Positions 1 through 10,549 of a stretch of 64,000 bases of DNA are shown here, piece after piece (within the stretch, counting starts at the first letter, position 1; every line of letters begins with the position of its first letter). A program made the position numbers and the translations under genes. This DNA comes from Cepaea nemoralis (lineage: Eukaryota > Mollusca > Gastropoda > Stylommatophora > Helicidae), in the NCBI GenBank assembly GCA_014155875.1, contig JACEFZ010025839.1, positions 631,001-695,000 of the forward strand, given 5' to 3'. Below the pieces are notes generated by a model. The model was given only the letters and a program-made list of their open reading frames with translations, was not told where the DNA came from and did no database searches.

Positions 1-129
1 TGGGGCGTGTTTACGCTTGTAGCTACGGTTTGCAATCGCATTTTCCTCATGTTGGACTGGTAGTACATGGTTCCGTCACCCTACTACTGAGTGAGTGCGT
101 GGGCGACACTATGAGCTGTGAAATTCGCA

Positions 130-365
130 TGGAATGCTTTTACATAGGTTTTCACATATAATAGATCATAGCATAATGAGGTAGGATGATTATTTCCCTG
201 TCTCGAGACCTTTCCTTTCTTGACAATTTCCAGAAAATTATTAAATCCGGTACTCATTTTACCCCAGAGTTGTACTGGTTTACAAATATGAACTGCCACT
301 ACTGAGAATTGATATAGAACAGCTGTGTTGATATGCAAGTGTGCAAGCCACTAAGCCACCATGTC
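130..365 (-). repeat. S5 SINE-like dispersed repeat, copy 1
   Basis: Read on the minus strand, this begins with a degenerate tRNA-like head (GGCTTAGTGGCTTGC, near 363) and a body containing TTTCTGGAAATTGTC, and ends in CATTATGCTATGATC. The same order of blocks recurs at 3720-3955, 16700-16935 and 45765-45865 on the minus strand and at 52797-53015 on the plus strand. I infer a tRNA-derived SINE family. No target duplication was identified for this copy. Confidence 0.5.
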
Positions 366-407
366 TCATGATGTGACATTAGAGTTGAATGTTTCTAAGC
401 TTGGTAC

Positions 408-634
408 TTAAAGATTCTGTGCCAAACAAAATGTAGATTTGGACTAAACAAAAATGGATGATGGGAAAAATGGAAAGTATGAGTGTGTCACAGTTGTGAC
501 TTACAAGTTGTTAATATGTTAGCAGACATGTTATATTATATTGCAATAACAACATTCTGGTGATATATAAGCCCACAGAAAATATGAGAAGTCGCTTAAG
601 ATGAATAATCATCCCATGGCACTTGATCAGTTAA
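408..634 (+). mobile_element. D-family MITE with TTAA ends, copy 1
   Basis: This 227-bp unit is bounded by TTAA at both ends, with imperfect terminal inverted repeats of the form TTAA-n6-GATTC-GTGCCA at the left and TGGCACTTGATCAGTTAA at the right. Near-identical units lie at 35373-35596 (minus) and 49109-49348 (plus). TTAA target duplication is typical of piggyBac- and Kolobok-type DNA transposons. The unit has no coding capacity, so it is a non-autonomous element. Confidence 0.65.
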
Positions 635-654
635 AACTAGTACCAAACCAGAGC

Positions 655-925
655 TTTATCTGGTTACAAAAAAAAAAACAATCATCAACTGGGTATTCAT
701 CCAGTAATAGTTTCCTGACGTGTATGCACTAAACTGATTATAGCTACATGTAGTTGGGGAAAAAACCAATAATCAACGTGGTATTGAATCATCAATAGGG
801 TCCTGGCAAGCGCACACAGATCTGAATATGGCTACATATGGTCGTGAAAAAAACCAATATTTAACTGGGAATTGAACCAGCAATTACGTCGCGGTGAACA
901 CATACTGTACTAATTTGAATGTAGA
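655..925 (+). repeat. Degenerate direct repeats of about 90 bp
   Basis: Two to three diverged copies follow one another. Each has a GCTACAT-GT block, then an A-rich AAAAAACCAAT block, then a GGTATTGAATCATCAAT-like block. They resemble decayed tandem tRNA-SINE pieces, but no clean boundaries are visible. Confidence 0.4.
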
Positions 926-944
926 AACATTATTGACTTTTTCA

Positions 945-1200
945 GGAGCTGCAGTAGTGCAGTGGCTAGTGTTCTTGCCTGTGGCTCGGTAGTCAGGCTG
1001 TTGAATCACCACTGAAGTGGATTTTTCTTTTAATTGACCTGGGACGAAGGTGGACCAAGCTTAACATGGGTAGCAGGAAATGTCCTGGGAAGTAAAGGCA
1101 ACCCCTCATCACCCATCGAGTGCCGATTGGTCTATAAAAATATGGGGCTAGCATCCTATTTCCAATTTGCTTCAAGGCATGTGAGCCAGTCTTTTACTTA
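945..1200 (+). repeat. S6 tRNA-headed SINE
   Basis: The 5' part has an A-box-like TGCAGTGGCTAGTG and a B-box-like TGTTGAATCACC, the spacing of a tRNA-derived RNA polymerase III promoter. The body follows with GGACCAAGC and a TATAAAAATATGGGG block. A related tRNA-headed unit in opposite orientation is at 45170-45412. This is a SINE by structure, and no flanking duplication was resolved. Confidence 0.45.
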
Positions 1201-1339
1201 CTTTAGTTTTATTAACTCTTTCTGTCCCATGCAATTGGCATTCTAAAATATTTAACTTTTCATCAGAAGGAGCTGAAGCATAAATACCAAAGCTGAAAAT
1301 GATAAATTAGTAGTCAGCATGGAAACAGTAACATGTGGG

Positions 1340-1595
1340 ACATTAGTTCTTCTTCTTGTCCTTGCGTTACAGGGATCCCTAAGAGAAGCAAAGAATAGTA
1401 ACACTGTATCCTACCCTACATGTCACCAGGAACAACTAAAGAGGATTGATGCAGGACTGGCTACCTCACCCTATAGAAAACTTTAGCTGCAAAATCCAAC
1501 CAATCATGAACAAGTCTACAAAGGGCTTGACTTGTGTCGGTTGACATCTCCTTGAGATGAAAGGCAAAGGAAGAAGAAGAAGGAAGATTTCTGCT
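1340..1595 (+). repeat. F-family dispersed repeat, copy 1
   Basis: This copy contains the block GCAAAGAATAGTAACACTG near 1390, which is the reverse complement of the 43-bp satellite monomer at 13641-15368. It then has CCAACCAATCATGAACAAG and CTACAAAGGGCTTG. Other copies are at 13440-13640 (minus), 35310-35680 (plus, interrupted), 36190-36440 (minus) and 52135-52360 (plus). The transposon class is unknown. Confidence 0.55.
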
Positions 1596-1764
1596 TGTGC
1601 AGGTGATTGGTTTGTGAGCAAACATCGGAAATCATGGCTACCCAATCATCTCTGTCCTCTGATATGTTGATGATGATGGTGCTGTTTACACAATTATTTG
1701 TAGCCCAGCTGTTTTAGCTTTCCACATGCCTATATCTGTCCTCCTCTCCCTCTCCTGCCAAGTA

Positions 1765-3400
1765 TTTTCCCTGTTTTCATATTCCACCGTTTCTGTTCTG
1801 TCCCATAAATTTAATTTGTCTTTTCTGTATCATGTTGATGAATGATTTTGTAATACCTGCAGCACTCAGTACCTCAGCATTTCTTGTCTTCTCTAACAAT
1901 ATTCTCAACATTCTTCTCATAAACAATATCTCCACTTCCTCTGTTACCTCATTTTCCAGCATTTCATTTCTCATTGTCCAGCACTCACATCCAAATAAAA
2001 GAATAGGCCACACTTATCTTTTCAGAAAGCAGATTTGTGTACTTGTAAAATGTCTGTTTTTCATGACAGAGTACTTAAAGGTAAACAGCTGTTTGGGGCT
2101 GTAGAAGTAAAGATTAATTGAAAGCGTTTTGTCGATATAAGAAGTAACTGTGTAGTGAATTGCTTGATACAGAATGAGTTCACAAAAATATCAGAGTGAT
2201 GTCGTTCAGTCCAGATTTTGTATTTTCATGAAGAGAACTTTCAGTGTGGTGGCATCAAGAGCTTATCGTAGATGTGTATAAAACTGAAATGTTCCTGCAT
2301 TCCCTTGTTTACACCACCTTGGAAGTACAGTTTTAGTAAAATCATGTTTTTTTATACAGCTTTACAAGAAAATTATGTCTTACATTGCATTAATTTTTCA
2401 GTATTATATGTCTTTTATTTAGCCCATCATTCAGGTATCATGTCCGCAAATGGAAGTTGACTGCAACAAATTCTGCCTCTTGTTCATTTGGTACATGCTG
2501 ACAGACTTCTCTATTTATCCATCTCTTCACGTTTTCCTCCCATTTGCACCTCTTGCTTTTCTGTTTCCTCTGATGTGATCAATATAAGAATTCTGTGTTT
2601 AATATCATCATGTAACTGATCCTCTGCAGAATGTTGCTCTCATCACACAACAACATGTTTCTAGATCTCTTCCCATTTCTCTTGCCTCATGCACCCTACT
2701 GCCCAAGGTGTCTGCAGTGTCCTTTGTACATCTTGATGCTGGTCGATCCCTTTTCTTCCAGGAACCTTGCCATCCATTCCTGGTCTTTCCAAGTCACTGT
2801 AATTTGTAATATCCCCAATGTCATGTTTATTATTCTGGCCAAAATACTGCATTTGTCTTTTTCTATTTCTATTCTCATCTCACCATGTTCCTCTTGTACC
2901 TTGCGGTGTCGAGGTGAAGTATAAACTTCGTGAGAGCGCCCGATTATGGGCTTCATAGATCGATATTCCCATGGACTCTGCTATTTCCTCCGTCCAACGT
3001 TTAGGTGGTCGGCCTCTTCCTCTGATTCCATCTGGTCTGTACATCATTTCTTGTTGTGGTATGCTGTTGACTGGTAACCTACTTGCATGGCCAAACCATT
3101 TGACTTGCTGCTTTCTGATAAAATCTAGTGCTGCTTTAACCCCCACTTTAGTCCTGATTTCTTCATTTCTGATCTTATCTCTTCTTGATACATCGAGTAT
3201 TCTTCTGTTGTTGTTATTTTTCTTACTAGTTATTGATACATCTTTAGTATTGGTGCCATTTGTCCATTTCTTTTATCAGCTCATATTTCATTCCCAGCTG
3301 TTCATGGGCATCTACATCTGTTTACTTTTGTTTCCATGAAATGTGACCTATTTTTCTGTATATCCAAGGTCTCTGTTTGGTTTCTAAATTCAAGCTCATT
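1765..3400 (-). mobile_element. Decayed non-LTR retrotransposon fragments
   Basis: Minus-strand translations give LINE C-terminal pieces. One at 1777-2013 has LFGCECWTMRNEML and MRRMLRILL. One at 2661-2852 has QDVQRTLQTPWAVGCMRQ. One at 2880-3146 has VKWFGHASRLP followed by RGRGRPPKRW. Such strings typify the region downstream of the reverse transcriptase in many LINEs. At least two elements are mixed and all frames are broken, so no function is expected. Confidence 0.65.
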
Positions 3401-3719
3401 GTCAAAACTTCCAAGCAATACAGAATATATGAGTACATATAACATTTTAAAGTTATTGTTTATCTCTTTAGTTGTAAATATCTTGTTTATGATATTAAAT
3501 ATATGTATTTTATCCATCCTTATTCTTGTTATCATGTTTGCCATGTGTTTTGTTACGAATCTAAGATATTAAAAATGATGCTTGCATTAGCATCTCTCCA
3601 TTTAATTGGAAATTCATTGTTTGCTTCCACTTTGTATTGCAAATTATCATAGTTTTAATTTATTTTTAAAATAAAATAAAGGTAGTGCTATGGCATATGC
3701 TGCTGCTTTGGGGATATGA

Positions 3720-3955
3720 AGAATTAGACCTTCATTTATTATAAGACATTGCATAATAAGGTGAGGTGTCCAATTTTCTACTTTGTCACCTTTCCTTCCG
3801 AGACAATTTCCAGAAATGTATGTCAGTTGTGTGGTGTCCATTTTATTAGGCTGGGTAATCACCAGAGATGTACCAGTAGAAAAAAGCAGATTCCAGGGAT
3901 TACATCCAGACCACTGTTTAGATTAGCTAGCTCACTATGCCACTGCAGCACTTTT
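3720..3955 (-). repeat. S5 SINE-like repeat, copy 2
   Basis: On the minus strand it runs from a GTGGCATAGTGAGCTAGC head (near 3950), through TTTCTGGAAATTGTCTCGG, to ACCTCACCTTATTATGC. It follows the same block order as the copy at 130-365. Confidence 0.5.
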
Positions 3956-4968
3956 TTTTTAAATTTGTCTTACCCATATTGAGCACCTTACCTATGGAGT
4001 TGCTGCACAAGGTTCTTTAACTCCTGCTCACTTTCAGCAAATACTGCAGTGTGTGCCAAGGCCTTGAGGTGCGGGAATTGAAGAGGTGTGACTGTTTTGG
4101 TCAGTAGACAAGAGAATTACGTGTGAATGCATGGAATTGGTGAGAGTCATGAGTGACTCAGAGTTGTTTGAATGATTGAACGAGCTCATGTTATTCACAA
4201 CCTGGACATCAACCAAGATGGTTTGAGTCTGTAGGAGTGAGTTAATGTGTATTGCAACCACAGAGTTGTGGTTTGGCTGGTACATGACTTTTATCGAGTT
4301 ATAGAAGAGTTTGCATAAAATGATCGCCATCATTCATCTCTGTTGTACTTTGTAAATGAAGGATAGATGTATTTAAAAGTCAGTCAAGACTGACATGTGA
4401 GTGATAAAGTGATTGGTTATGATTTACTACAGCCATCACATTGTGCTTCATGTGAATACACCTTCCATCATTGTGTTGTTGTCTGCTACAGCGTAAATAG
4501 CTATTCACAAAAAAGTGTCTGGAAGTTCAGGTCCCAAGCTGGAGGGCATACAGCTGGACATGTATGACATTAGAGGGAATTCCCCTCATGCAGTCCAATT
4601 ATAATAATAACAACCAGATGGAAAGAGGTCATCTCCACCCAGTTTGTCCGACGAATGTGTACTGTGCCGGTGGTAATAACTCTGCCACAGAGCAAGCAAG
4701 ACAGATGGCTTCTGCTTATCAGAAGCAGTCTCCCTTCACCAAATTTTTTGACCCCTCCATATGTAATTAGCCACTTTAGTGAAATTTTAAAAAATTGGTT
4801 TGATATTGATTGAACCTGGACAGCTGAATAGGACCTGAAAAATGATTTCCAACGGTACCTCATTCAAGTCTGTAAGTTGAGTCCAGAAAAATTGTCATAA
4901 AAGGAACATAGAGGAAAATACTGAAAACAAATCAAAAGACCACGTTATGATTTTGTAAATATGCTTTA
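3956..4968. other. No supported feature
   Basis: AT-rich sequence with short open frames only. I see no exon, tRNA or clear transposon boundary here. Confidence 0.5.
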
Positions 4969-4977
4969 TTCTTTATT

Positions 4978-5021
4978 CTTCTTCTTCTTCAGCGTTCCGA
5001 ACCATTGAGGTTCTTTGCTGC
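4978..5021 (-). mobile_element. 44-bp extreme 3' end of RTE-type LINE
   Basis: The minus strand reads AACCTCAATGGTTCGGAACG followed by CTGAAGAAGAAG. This is the 3' end of the RTE-type element found at 7714-10534, 24553-25044 and 29605-30242, including its GAA tail. It is flanked by the 9-bp duplication TTCTTTATT at 4969-4977 and 5022-5030, so it is a very strongly 5'-truncated insertion. Confidence 0.75.
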
Positions 5022-5567
5022 TTCTTTATTACTAATTAAAATTCAAAATGGCAGCTAATTAATCATATATGAACAATTATAACAATAGCATCCTGCCAAC
5101 CCGAAAAAGAAAGAGAAAAATAAACTAGTAGTTAATAGTTGTACTAATTAATAGTTATAGTACTACTAGCACTAATTAAAAAACTAATACACATAATTTA
5201 TTACACATGTCAAAAAATATATATGGTCGTAATTGTAAAATTATGTAACTCTGTATTTATTGCAATCCCAAAGAAATCGGGAGCCTTGGAATGTGTTCAA
5301 CATAGAACAATTAGTATAATGAGTCACATCACAAAGATTTTGCTAAGAATTATCATGCAAAGAGTGAGGAAGAAATCGCACCCTGAAATAGGGGAAGAAC
5401 AATGTGGGTTTGTGGAAGGAAAGGGTACAGTAAATGCTGTACAGTTATTGAACGTGTTATAGAAGTAAACAAGGATATACATCTTTGCTTTATTGACTAC
5501 ACAAAGGCTTTTGATAGAGTTAGACATGTCAACATGGTGGGTGTGCTTGCAGATCTACAAATTGATG

Positions 5568-5753
5568 AATTAAAAACAATTAGGTATATTTAGCTCCTGC
5601 GAAAAGAAGAGACATAATAGACACAGACACAATGTACGTACATTGTGTCTGTGTCTATTATGTCTCTTCTTTTCGCAGGAGCTAAATATACCTAATTGTT
5701 TTCAATTCATATTGTTATATCCTGCTATAGCCGCTGTTTTTTCTTTTGTTCCA
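5568..5753. mobile_element. Foldback insertion with perfect 65-bp-arm palindrome
   Basis: This is a 186-bp insertion in LINE-A1, flanked by the 12-bp duplication TACAAATTGATG at 5556-5567 and 5754-5765. Positions 5573-5702 form a perfect, spacer-free inverted repeat centred between 5637 and 5638, extending to 5565-5710 with one mismatch. The last 43 bp are outside the palindrome. It has no coding capacity. It could be a foldback element or a hairpin-primed repair product, and a sequencing or assembly hairpin is not excluded for the inner part. Confidence 0.7.
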
Positions 5754-6757
5754 TACAAATTGATGGGAAAGACATTAGACTTATAAAAAACATTTATTGG
5801 AAACAACAAGCTGCCATAAGGATTGATAATGAAATGGGACAATATCAGCCTATTAAGAGAGGTGTTAGGCAGGGATGTGTAATGTCTCCAGATCTTTTTT
5901 CCCTGTACAGTGAAAATATTTTCAGAAATGTAGAAGATATAAATGGAGTCAGCATTGGAGGACGAAACATCACTAAAATTAGATATGCAGATGATACAGT
6001 ATTGATTGCAGACAATGCGCAGGATCTGCAACAATTAGTAGATGCGGTTGTTGTACACAGTGAGCAACTGGGGTTAGAATTAAATTGTAAAAAGACACAG
6101 GTTATGGTCATCTCTAGGAAGAATGAAGTACCACAATGTAATATACAAGTAAATGAGAATATTCTTCAACAAGTGAATCGTTACAATTATCTCGGAACAG
6201 TCATAACATCTGATGGGAGATACCTTGAAGAGATTAGAACAAGAATCACCATGGCGAAAGTAGCCTTTAGCAAGATGAAAAACATTCTGACCAATAAAAA
6301 GATGTCAATTGAAACGAGAAAAAGAGTGTTGAGGGGATACATAGAGCCTGTTCTTTTGTATGGATGTGAAACTTGGACAATGTGCAGTCAAGCTGAAAAA
6401 CATCTGATGGCTGCAGAAATGTGGTTTCTGAGGAAAATGCAAAGAATACCATGGACAGACAGAAAAACCAATGACCAAGTACTACATGAGACAAATGAAA
6501 ATCGTAAATTGATTAGAGAAATTAGACGTAGACAGTCAAAATTTTTTGGACATGTTATGAGAAGAAATGGATTAGAGAACTTAGTGACAACTGGCAAGAT
6601 CGAAGGGAACAGACCAAGAGGAAGACCGAGAGGAAAATACCTGGATGGCTTGGCCACATGGCATGGACAAGACAGGAACACTGAGCTGATCCACAACACT
6701 GGTGACCGAGTTAAATGGCGAGTCATGACCGCCCATGCTTTCCGGCATGGCACATGA
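5696..6757 (+). CDS. LINE-A reverse transcriptase C-terminal ORF (remnant)
   Basis: This open frame of about 353 codons carries the RT palm motif YADD (IRYADDTVLI) and the downstream LINE domain to the natural stop. The first 20 or so codons derive from the palindromic insert, so real homology begins at about 5757 (GKDIRLIKNIYWKQQAA). Its role would be target-primed reverse transcription of LINE RNA. It lacks the endonuclease domain and the RT fingers, so it cannot act alone. A fuller relative is at 17760-24256. Confidence 0.7.
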   Translation: MFSIHIVISCYSRCFFFCSIQIDGKDIRLIKNIYWKQQAAIRIDNEMGQYQPIKRGVRQGCVMSPDLFSLYSENIFRNVEDINGVSIGGRNITKIRYADDTVLIADNAQDLQQLVDAVVVHSEQLGLELNCKKTQVMVISRKNEVPQCNIQVNENILQQVNRYNYLGTVITSDGRYLEEIRTRITMAKVAFSKMKNILTNKKMSIETRKRVLRGYIEPVLLYGCETWTMCSQAEKHLMAAEMWFLRKMQRIPWTDRKTNDQVLHETNENRKLIREIRRRQSKFFGHVMRRNGLENLVTTGKIEGNRPRGRPRGKYLDGLATWHGQDRNTELIHNTGDRVKWRVMTAHAFRHGT

Positions 6758-6780
6758 CTGACTGAATTGTAAAATTATCC

Positions 6781-7285
6781 AAATATAAATTTGTAAAAGT
6801 GGTTTTTAACACTTAAAATTATTAAGAGCCTAACTGTACATATAAAGATACACTATGTGTATTTTGTGTCTGCAAATAATGCAAGTGATGATTATAACTT
6901 GATAAACACATATTATGCCACAACAAACAATACATGCCAGAGAAATTTAATAATTGAAAAGTTATGTTTACACAAACATTAAAAGATTACAAATTTATTT
7001 TATTCACCTTTACGATTATGGTCAGCAGGTAGGTTTAATCTTCAGAAGTATGTACCTTTAATTATTAAATAAAGAAAAGACTGCATATAAAACTACATCA
7101 TAAACTAATTTTTATAACAACACATTGTAAAATTTAAAGAAAATGCTTTAAAAAATTTAATTTACCATTTTTTTAAGGTCATAATTTTAATAAAAAGTTA
7201 ATTCTCCAGTGGCAAAATCAACTAAAAACTTCTTCATCGTCATGGTGAAGGAGGCTTCCGGTGGTAACTCATCCTCTTTCCAGTA
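6781..7285. other. AT-rich spacer, no supported feature
   Basis: Very AT-rich sequence between the LINE-A1 tail and the 3' end of the minus-strand pseudogene. AATAAA-like strings occur on both strands, but none can be assigned to a transcript. Confidence 0.5.
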
Positions 7286-7713
7286 TTATAACACAATTAC
7301 ACTCTTCAACATGTCCTTCTGTTCAACACTTTGAACCATCTCTATACAGACATTATCTTTTTCACCATCATCCCAGACGTGCCGCAGCTGTGTATCTGAT
7401 AATGCACCATCATCAACTACAAAGTTCTTTAGCCTCTCCAGGGACGCCTGATCCATACTCTGAAACAAATCCATGTTGAATCCAACACAGACTTTGTTTT
7501 CTTACATTCTGAAGTGATTAATTTTTCATGGTACTCTCTGGCCTTCTTGTCCACCTTCTGGAACACTTCTCGCAGAACTTACTTCTGCCTATCTGACTGA
7601 TGCTTCCTCACCCAAGACCCACAATGAACAGCATAGTCAACCAGGATCTTCTGGAAGTCATCATCATATGACTGCAGCCAATGTAAAGTTTTGTTCTGCA
7701 CACCTTTTACTTT

Positions 7714-10534
7714 CTTCTTCTTCTTCAGCATTCCGAGCCATTGAGGTTCTTTCCTGCAGATACAAGCCGTCTCCATTCATCTCTCTGGTTGACCTTCTCT
7801 TGCCAGTCGCTGATTCCAAGTGCTTGTAGGTCTGTATGTATATTATCTCTCCACCGTCTTCTTGATCTACCTCGGGGTCTATTTATGTCCTGAGTGTAAG
7901 CGAGTTTTGTTTCCCTATTATCTTCCATTCATTCTATATGCCCCAGCCATTGTAGTCTATTAGCCTTCATGATACCAGTGATTAGCGGGGACTTAAACAG
8001 ATCATAAATGTCTTTGTTGCTTCTTCTTTTCCACTCTCCACTTTGTGTATCCCTAATGGGCCTAAAGATGCGTCTTAAGACTGTTCTCAAAGGTTTGTAA
8101 CAAGGCTTCATCTCCTTTCGTTGTACTCCAGGTTTCAGAGCCATACAGCACAACTGGTCTGATCAGTGTTTTGTATATTGTGATCTTGGTGTTACGAGAT
8201 AGCGCATTTGATTTTAGCAGATGTTGTAGTGCATAGTATATCTTATTTCCAGAGTTGATTCTAGCTTGTATTTCTTCCCTTATTATGTTGGAGCAGTTGA
8301 AGATTGTACCCAGGTATTTGTATGTTTCCGTTCTTTTAATGGTCATATTATCTATTTGTATGTGGCCAGAGTTTTTAGCCGTTCCTTCTCTTGAAATTAC
8401 CATATATTCTGTCTTATCTTGGTTGATAACCAGCCCCATTTGTTGAGCTTTTTCCTTTAAGTGAGTCAATATTTCCGATGTCTTTTGTTCATTTTCCCCT
8501 ATAATATCTATATCATCTGCATAACCAAGTAGTCTGGATGTTCCTCCAATAGCACATTCCTCCTTTGCCTTCCTTACAACTTTCTCTAGAGCCAGATTGA
8601 AAAGGAGCGGCGATAGTGCATCACCCTGTTTCAAGCCAGATGTTATTTGGAAAGGGTCTGATTTCCTGCCTTTATATGTTACTATATTATAAGTATCTTC
8701 CATGCATAGTCTGGTCATGTTGATTAACTTCCTTGGTATTCCAAATTCCTGCATAGCATTCCATAGACTATTCCTATGGACACTATCATAAGCCTTTTTA
8801 AAATCCACAAAAATGTTATGGAGATCTCTTTTATATTCCCAATTTTTCTCGGCTATTTGTCGTAAGATAAATATCTGATCTATTGTTGATCTGTTTTGTC
8901 TAAAACCCGCCTGGTAGTCACCTAATATGTCTTCTGAATATGGTTTTTTATTTAGTAATATCGCAGATAGTATCTTGCAGCTTGTGGACAGTAGTGACAT
9001 GCCTCTATAATTTTCACATTGGAACTTGTCTCCTTTCTTAAAGATAGGTATCAATAATGACTCTTTCCAGTCATGGGGCAATTCTTCTGTCCTCCAGATT
9101 TTTATTATCAGTTTGTATAGCTTTAGATGTAATGCATGGCCACCTGCCTTTATAAATTCAACAGCAATTCCATCAGCCCCAGTTGCCTTATTGTTTTTAA
9201 GTCGTGTTATTACATATAGGATTTCTTCAAAAACAGGTTCTTCAATATGTGGTTCACACGTTAGAACCTCTTCCTGTGGGAAAGTGTTACTTGGAGCTTC
9301 ACAATTTAGTAATTCAACAAAGTATTCTTTTCATTTCCTCATTGGTATTAACCATGTTCCCATTTTTGTCTTTTAAACCATATGTGTTGTGTTGGTGCCC
9401 TCGTTTCATTGACTTAAGTTCTTTAAAAAAACTTTATGGATTCGTTTTTCTAGTGATTAGTTTCCATATCTTTGATTATATTGCTCGCTTCTGCTGGCAA
9501 ACTATTTTTGTAGCCTCTTTACATTCAGTTCTATATTGCTCATCATTTTGGATGTTCTTGTCATTTAGCCATAACTGTCTGGCATTCTTTTTCCTAATGA
9601 CTGCTTCTTCACATTTTTTATTGAACCATTTGTTCTTTCTATGCGTGGTTAACACACCGAGACATTCTTCTGCGGTAGTTTGAATTGTATTCTTGACGTT
9701 CAACCAAGTTTGGTCAACACTTTTTTGTAGAATTTCAAGTTTACATTTTATTTCATCTGCAAATTTCTCTGTGACTGTAATTTCTTGTAGTTTTTTTCCG
9801 TTATATATTGGGTGTAATCTTTGTAGTTCAGCGTAGAAAGCTCTCTTAAGTTTTATTTTAAATTTTGCCCCAAGGAGGAAGTGGTCACTCAGCTTCTCTA
9901 TAGCTTCTAACTTGTTGTATGTTTGATGCATTTTTGTTGTTAATTAAAATGTGATCTATTTGATTATAGGTTCTCTTGTCACATGATTTCCAAGTTTGTT
10001 TATGTATATCCTTTCTTTGCAATCTGGTACTGCTGATCTGCAGTCCTTTGGCTTCTGCTAGGTTGATGACTCTCCATCAATTATCATTTGAGGTTGTATG
10101 TAGGCTTTCCATACCGGCAACTTTTTTATGAGTTTGCTCTCTACCTATTTTTGCGTTGAAGTCTCCCAGCACAATCAGGATATCATGTTTCGGGGTTTCG
10201 TCTATGACATCTTCCAGATCATTATAAAAGTCTTCTTTAATATCATCTTCTTTCTCTTCCGTAGGTGCATGTAGATTAATCATCGTTATATTTTTCCATT
10301 TACCTTTTATTCATAATTTACTAATCCTGTCATCAACAGCTTTAAAGTTTAGAACGTTCCCCCATAACTCTTTTTTGATGACAAATCCTGTTTCTAATTC
10401 ATGTTTATTTTGGGTGTTTCCTCCATATATTGCAATCATTCCATTTTGCTCTAAAGTACCCTCTCCTGGCCACCTTATTTCTTCAATTGCTGTTATATCC
10501 ATTTGATATTCAACCAGCTCCCGGGTTAGTTCTT
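7714..10534 (-). mobile_element. RTE-type LINE, nearly full length, inactivated
   Basis: This 2821-bp element is flanked by the 15-bp duplication CACACCTTTTACTTT (7699-7713 and 10535-10549) and has a GAA-repeat 3' tail at 7714. On the minus strand it encodes part of an apurinic-type endonuclease (EEIRWPGEGTLEQNGMIAI near 10470, then VLGDFNAKIGREQ near 10150). A linker follows at 9931-9476. The reverse transcriptase spans 9081-8062 (FKKGDKFQCENYRG, YQAGFRQNRSTIDQ, FVDFKKAYDSVHR, GLKQGDALSPLLFN, LGYADDIDII), and the tail runs to about 7730. It is 5'-truncated within the endonuclease and has frameshifts near 10300, 9930, 9330 and 8065. Confidence 0.9.
8062..9081 (-). CDS. RTE LINE reverse transcriptase ORF (remnant)
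   Basis: This 339-codon open frame covers essentially the whole RT domain. Block order is WKESLLIPIFKKGDK, ENYRGMSLLSTSCKILS, AGFRQNRSTIDQIFILR, FVDFKKAYDSVH, SGLKQGDALSPLLF, LGYADDIDIIGE (catalytic YADD), then GLVINQDKTEYM and YKYLGTIF. It ends early through a frame change near 8065; the neighbouring frame continues with the C-terminal LINE sequence (LITGIMKANRLQWLGHIE). Its role would be reverse transcription of its own mRNA at a nicked target. The same RT tail is seen in the copy at 29605-30242. Confidence 0.8.
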   Translation of the reverse strand: MPHDWKESLLIPIFKKGDKFQCENYRGMSLLSTSCKILSAILLNKKPYSEDILGDYQAGFRQNRSTIDQIFILRQIAEKNWEYKRDLHNIFVDFKKAYDSVHRNSLWNAMQEFGIPRKLINMTRLCMEDTYNIVTYKGRKSDPFQITSGLKQGDALSPLLFNLALEKVVRKAKEECAIGGTSRLLGYADDIDIIGENEQKTSEILTHLKEKAQQMGLVINQDKTEYMVISREGTAKNSGHIQIDNMTIKRTETYKYLGTIFNCSNIIREEIQARINSGNKIYYALQHLLKSNALSRNTKITIYKTLIRPVVLYGSETWSTTKGDEALLQTFENSLKTHL

Positions 10535-10549
10535 CACACCTTTTACTTT
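10535..10549 (+). repeat. 15-bp target-site duplication of the RTE insertion
   Basis: CACACCTTTTACTTT here is identical to 7699-7713. It lies inside exon c of the transposase-like pseudogene and fixes both element boundaries. Confidence 0.9.

Larger units (their letters stand above)
5223..6780 (+). mobile_element. LINE-A copy A1, 5'-truncated
   Basis: This is a non-LTR retrotransposon fragment starting inside the reverse-transcriptase domain. Visible motifs are IPKKSGALE, GEEQCGFVEGKG, FIDYTKAFDRV, RQGCVMSPDLFS and the catalytic IRYADDTVLI near 5980-6010. The C-terminal part has YGCETWT, MWFLRKMQRIPW, FFGHVMRR and GRPRGRPRGKY, ending RHGT before TGA at 6757. The 3' tail is ATGACTGACTGA. The frame is interrupted at 5568-5753 by a palindromic insertion and there are shifts near 5460. 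It was probably active in the past and is now dead. Confidence 0.85.
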
